Positions 63,459 to 64,000 of a DNA stretch of 64,000 nt are shown here, piece by piece. The stretch's first letter is position 1, and the number at the start of each line of letters is the position of its first letter. The DNA comes from Collinsella sp. GTDB taxonomy: Bacteria; Actinomycetota; Coriobacteriia; Coriobacteriales; Coriobacteriaceae. The stretch is from contig DXLU01000029.1 of NCBI GenBank assembly GCA_019414565.1, positions 57,711 to 121,710 on the forward strand, written 5' to 3'. Position numbers and translations under genes: made by a program. Below the pieces are notes generated by a model. The model was not told the origin of the DNA. It ran no database searches and worked only from the letters and a program-made list of their open reading frames with translations.

Positions 63459-63884
63459 CTAGCGTTGGCGTCGGCGATATTCGCGCACGCGGCGCGACAG
63501 GTCGGCGAGTTCATCGCGGTCAAGCTCTTCCAGGCGCTCAAGATCGTCCATAAAGCGCGCCATGGTGTCCTTTTGGCGCATCTTGATGAGCGTATTGCAG
63601 TAGCTCACCGCCACGCCCGTGAGCATGGCAATGTAGAAGATGCTGATGACGCTCAGGACGACGGTGATGGCACGGGCGACCGGCGTTTCGGCCGGGATAT
63701 CACCAAAGCCGATCGTCGACACGGTCTCAAAGCTAAACCAGAGGCCATCGCCAAACGTAAGGGTCGCGGGCTCGGACAGCCAAACGGCCGTCGAGCACAG
63801 CAGGTAAAAGATAAGAAACAGACCCGTGATGCGCGCAAAGCCAGCCTGTCGCAACACGTCGGCAAGCGTCCTCAACTTGTTCAT
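63459..63884 (-). CDS. Two-helix potassium channel
   Basis: 141-aa K+ channel with two transmembrane helices (GLFLIFYLLCSTAVWL; ITVVLSVISIFYIAMLTGVAVSY) around a pore loop with filter TIGFGD (a TVGYGD variant). The C terminus is a charged helix (DDLERLEELDRDELADLSRRVREYRRRQR), probably a coiled coil. No RCK domain. The start at 63884 follows AAGGGG; an upstream extension was rejected. Confidence 0.87.
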   Translation of the reverse strand: MNKLRTLADVLRQAGFARITGLFLIFYLLCSTAVWLSEPATLTFGDGLWFSFETVSTIGFGDIPAETPVARAITVVLSVISIFYIAMLTGVAVSYCNTLIKMRQKDTMARFMDDLERLEELDRDELADLSRRVREYRRRQR

Positions 63885-63937
63885 CGCGGCCCCTTTCCCA
63901 GATGCCCAATCACGTTGCTCGGTATTGTCGCACAACC

Positions 63938-63959
63938 GGCAGTTGGGGACGTTCCTTTT
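63938..63959. repeat. 22-bp repeat, reverse copy of 13046-13067
   Basis: GGCAGTTGGGGACGTTCC plus TTTT is identical to the reverse complement of 13046-13067. It lies upstream of the channel gene. The window ends 41 bp later with nothing further recognised. Confidence 0.65.
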
Positions 63960-64000
63960 AATATGAGCAGGACATTGTCAAGAGGCAAAATCGGGCCTGG

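Overview
The window looks like a chromosomal segment of a GC-rich, Gram-positive, anaerobic gut actinobacterium, most probably a coriobacterium of the Collinsella type. This is inferred from strong AGGAGG-type ribosome binding sites, a bile salt hydrolase close to bifidobacterial enzymes, a rubrerythrin-type peroxidase, the PdxS/PdxT route to vitamin B6, and many short intergenic palindromes. No rRNA, tRNA, phage, integrase or transposase gene was found. It reads as ordinary chromosome studded with small repeats.

Layout. 1-4.5 kb: an antiterminator / PTS EIIBC / ChbG-type deacetylase cluster with a candidate RAT-terminator switch, then a phosphoesterase and a small charged protein. 4.7-8.2 kb: an aldehyde and iron-alcohol dehydrogenase operon and a rubrerythrin. 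8.2-9.8 kb: an orphan nuclease-like gene bracketed by two 119-bp repeats with terminal inverted repeats. 9.8-12.9 kb: a MocR regulator divergent from pdxS-pdxT. 12.9-14.2 kb: a palindrome cluster and a winged-helix/RGG protein. 14.3-28.7 kb: transporters (MFS, DMT, Kup, NCS2), two unusual peptide deformylase relatives, an HTH-aminotransferase fusion, a LysR gene broken by a stop codon, a bile salt hydrolase and a MetE-like enzyme with a LysR neighbour. 29.7-31.8 kb: a TPP riboswitch and thiamine salvage operon. 33-37.6 kb: two paralogous c-di-GMP proteins, the second split at a C11 tract. 37.7-47.6 kb: a flavoprotein, a Cys-less ArsC relative, a CobW GTPase, TrmL, two related ATPases flanking a UvrA-like protein, and a TetM-like GTPase, with 31-bp palindromes at the gene ends. 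47.7-57 kb: a candidate structured ncRNA, small proteins, rRNA methyltransferases, MATE, a second LysR/DMT pair, ung, an SDR and a queuosine-precursor-type transporter. 57-64 kb: prfC, a 300-bp array of four 80-bp palindromic units, a YtrA-type GntR/ABC operon, a ClC channel, a LOG-family enzyme and a K+ channel.

The most notable signals are: (i) the 80-bp unit array at 58969-59268, in which 15-bp words alternate in orientation every 40 bp; (ii) the poly-C tract at 36721-36731, which splits a GGDEF-PAS-GGDEF protein whose paralogue next door is intact; (iii) five 31-bp palindromes at gene 3' ends with compensatory arm changes, two of them supplying stop codons; and (iv) the 119-bp repeat pair flanking an AbiEi/DUF559-like gene. 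Coordinates and motifs were read by eye. Family assignments come from recognised motifs and were not checked by any search.
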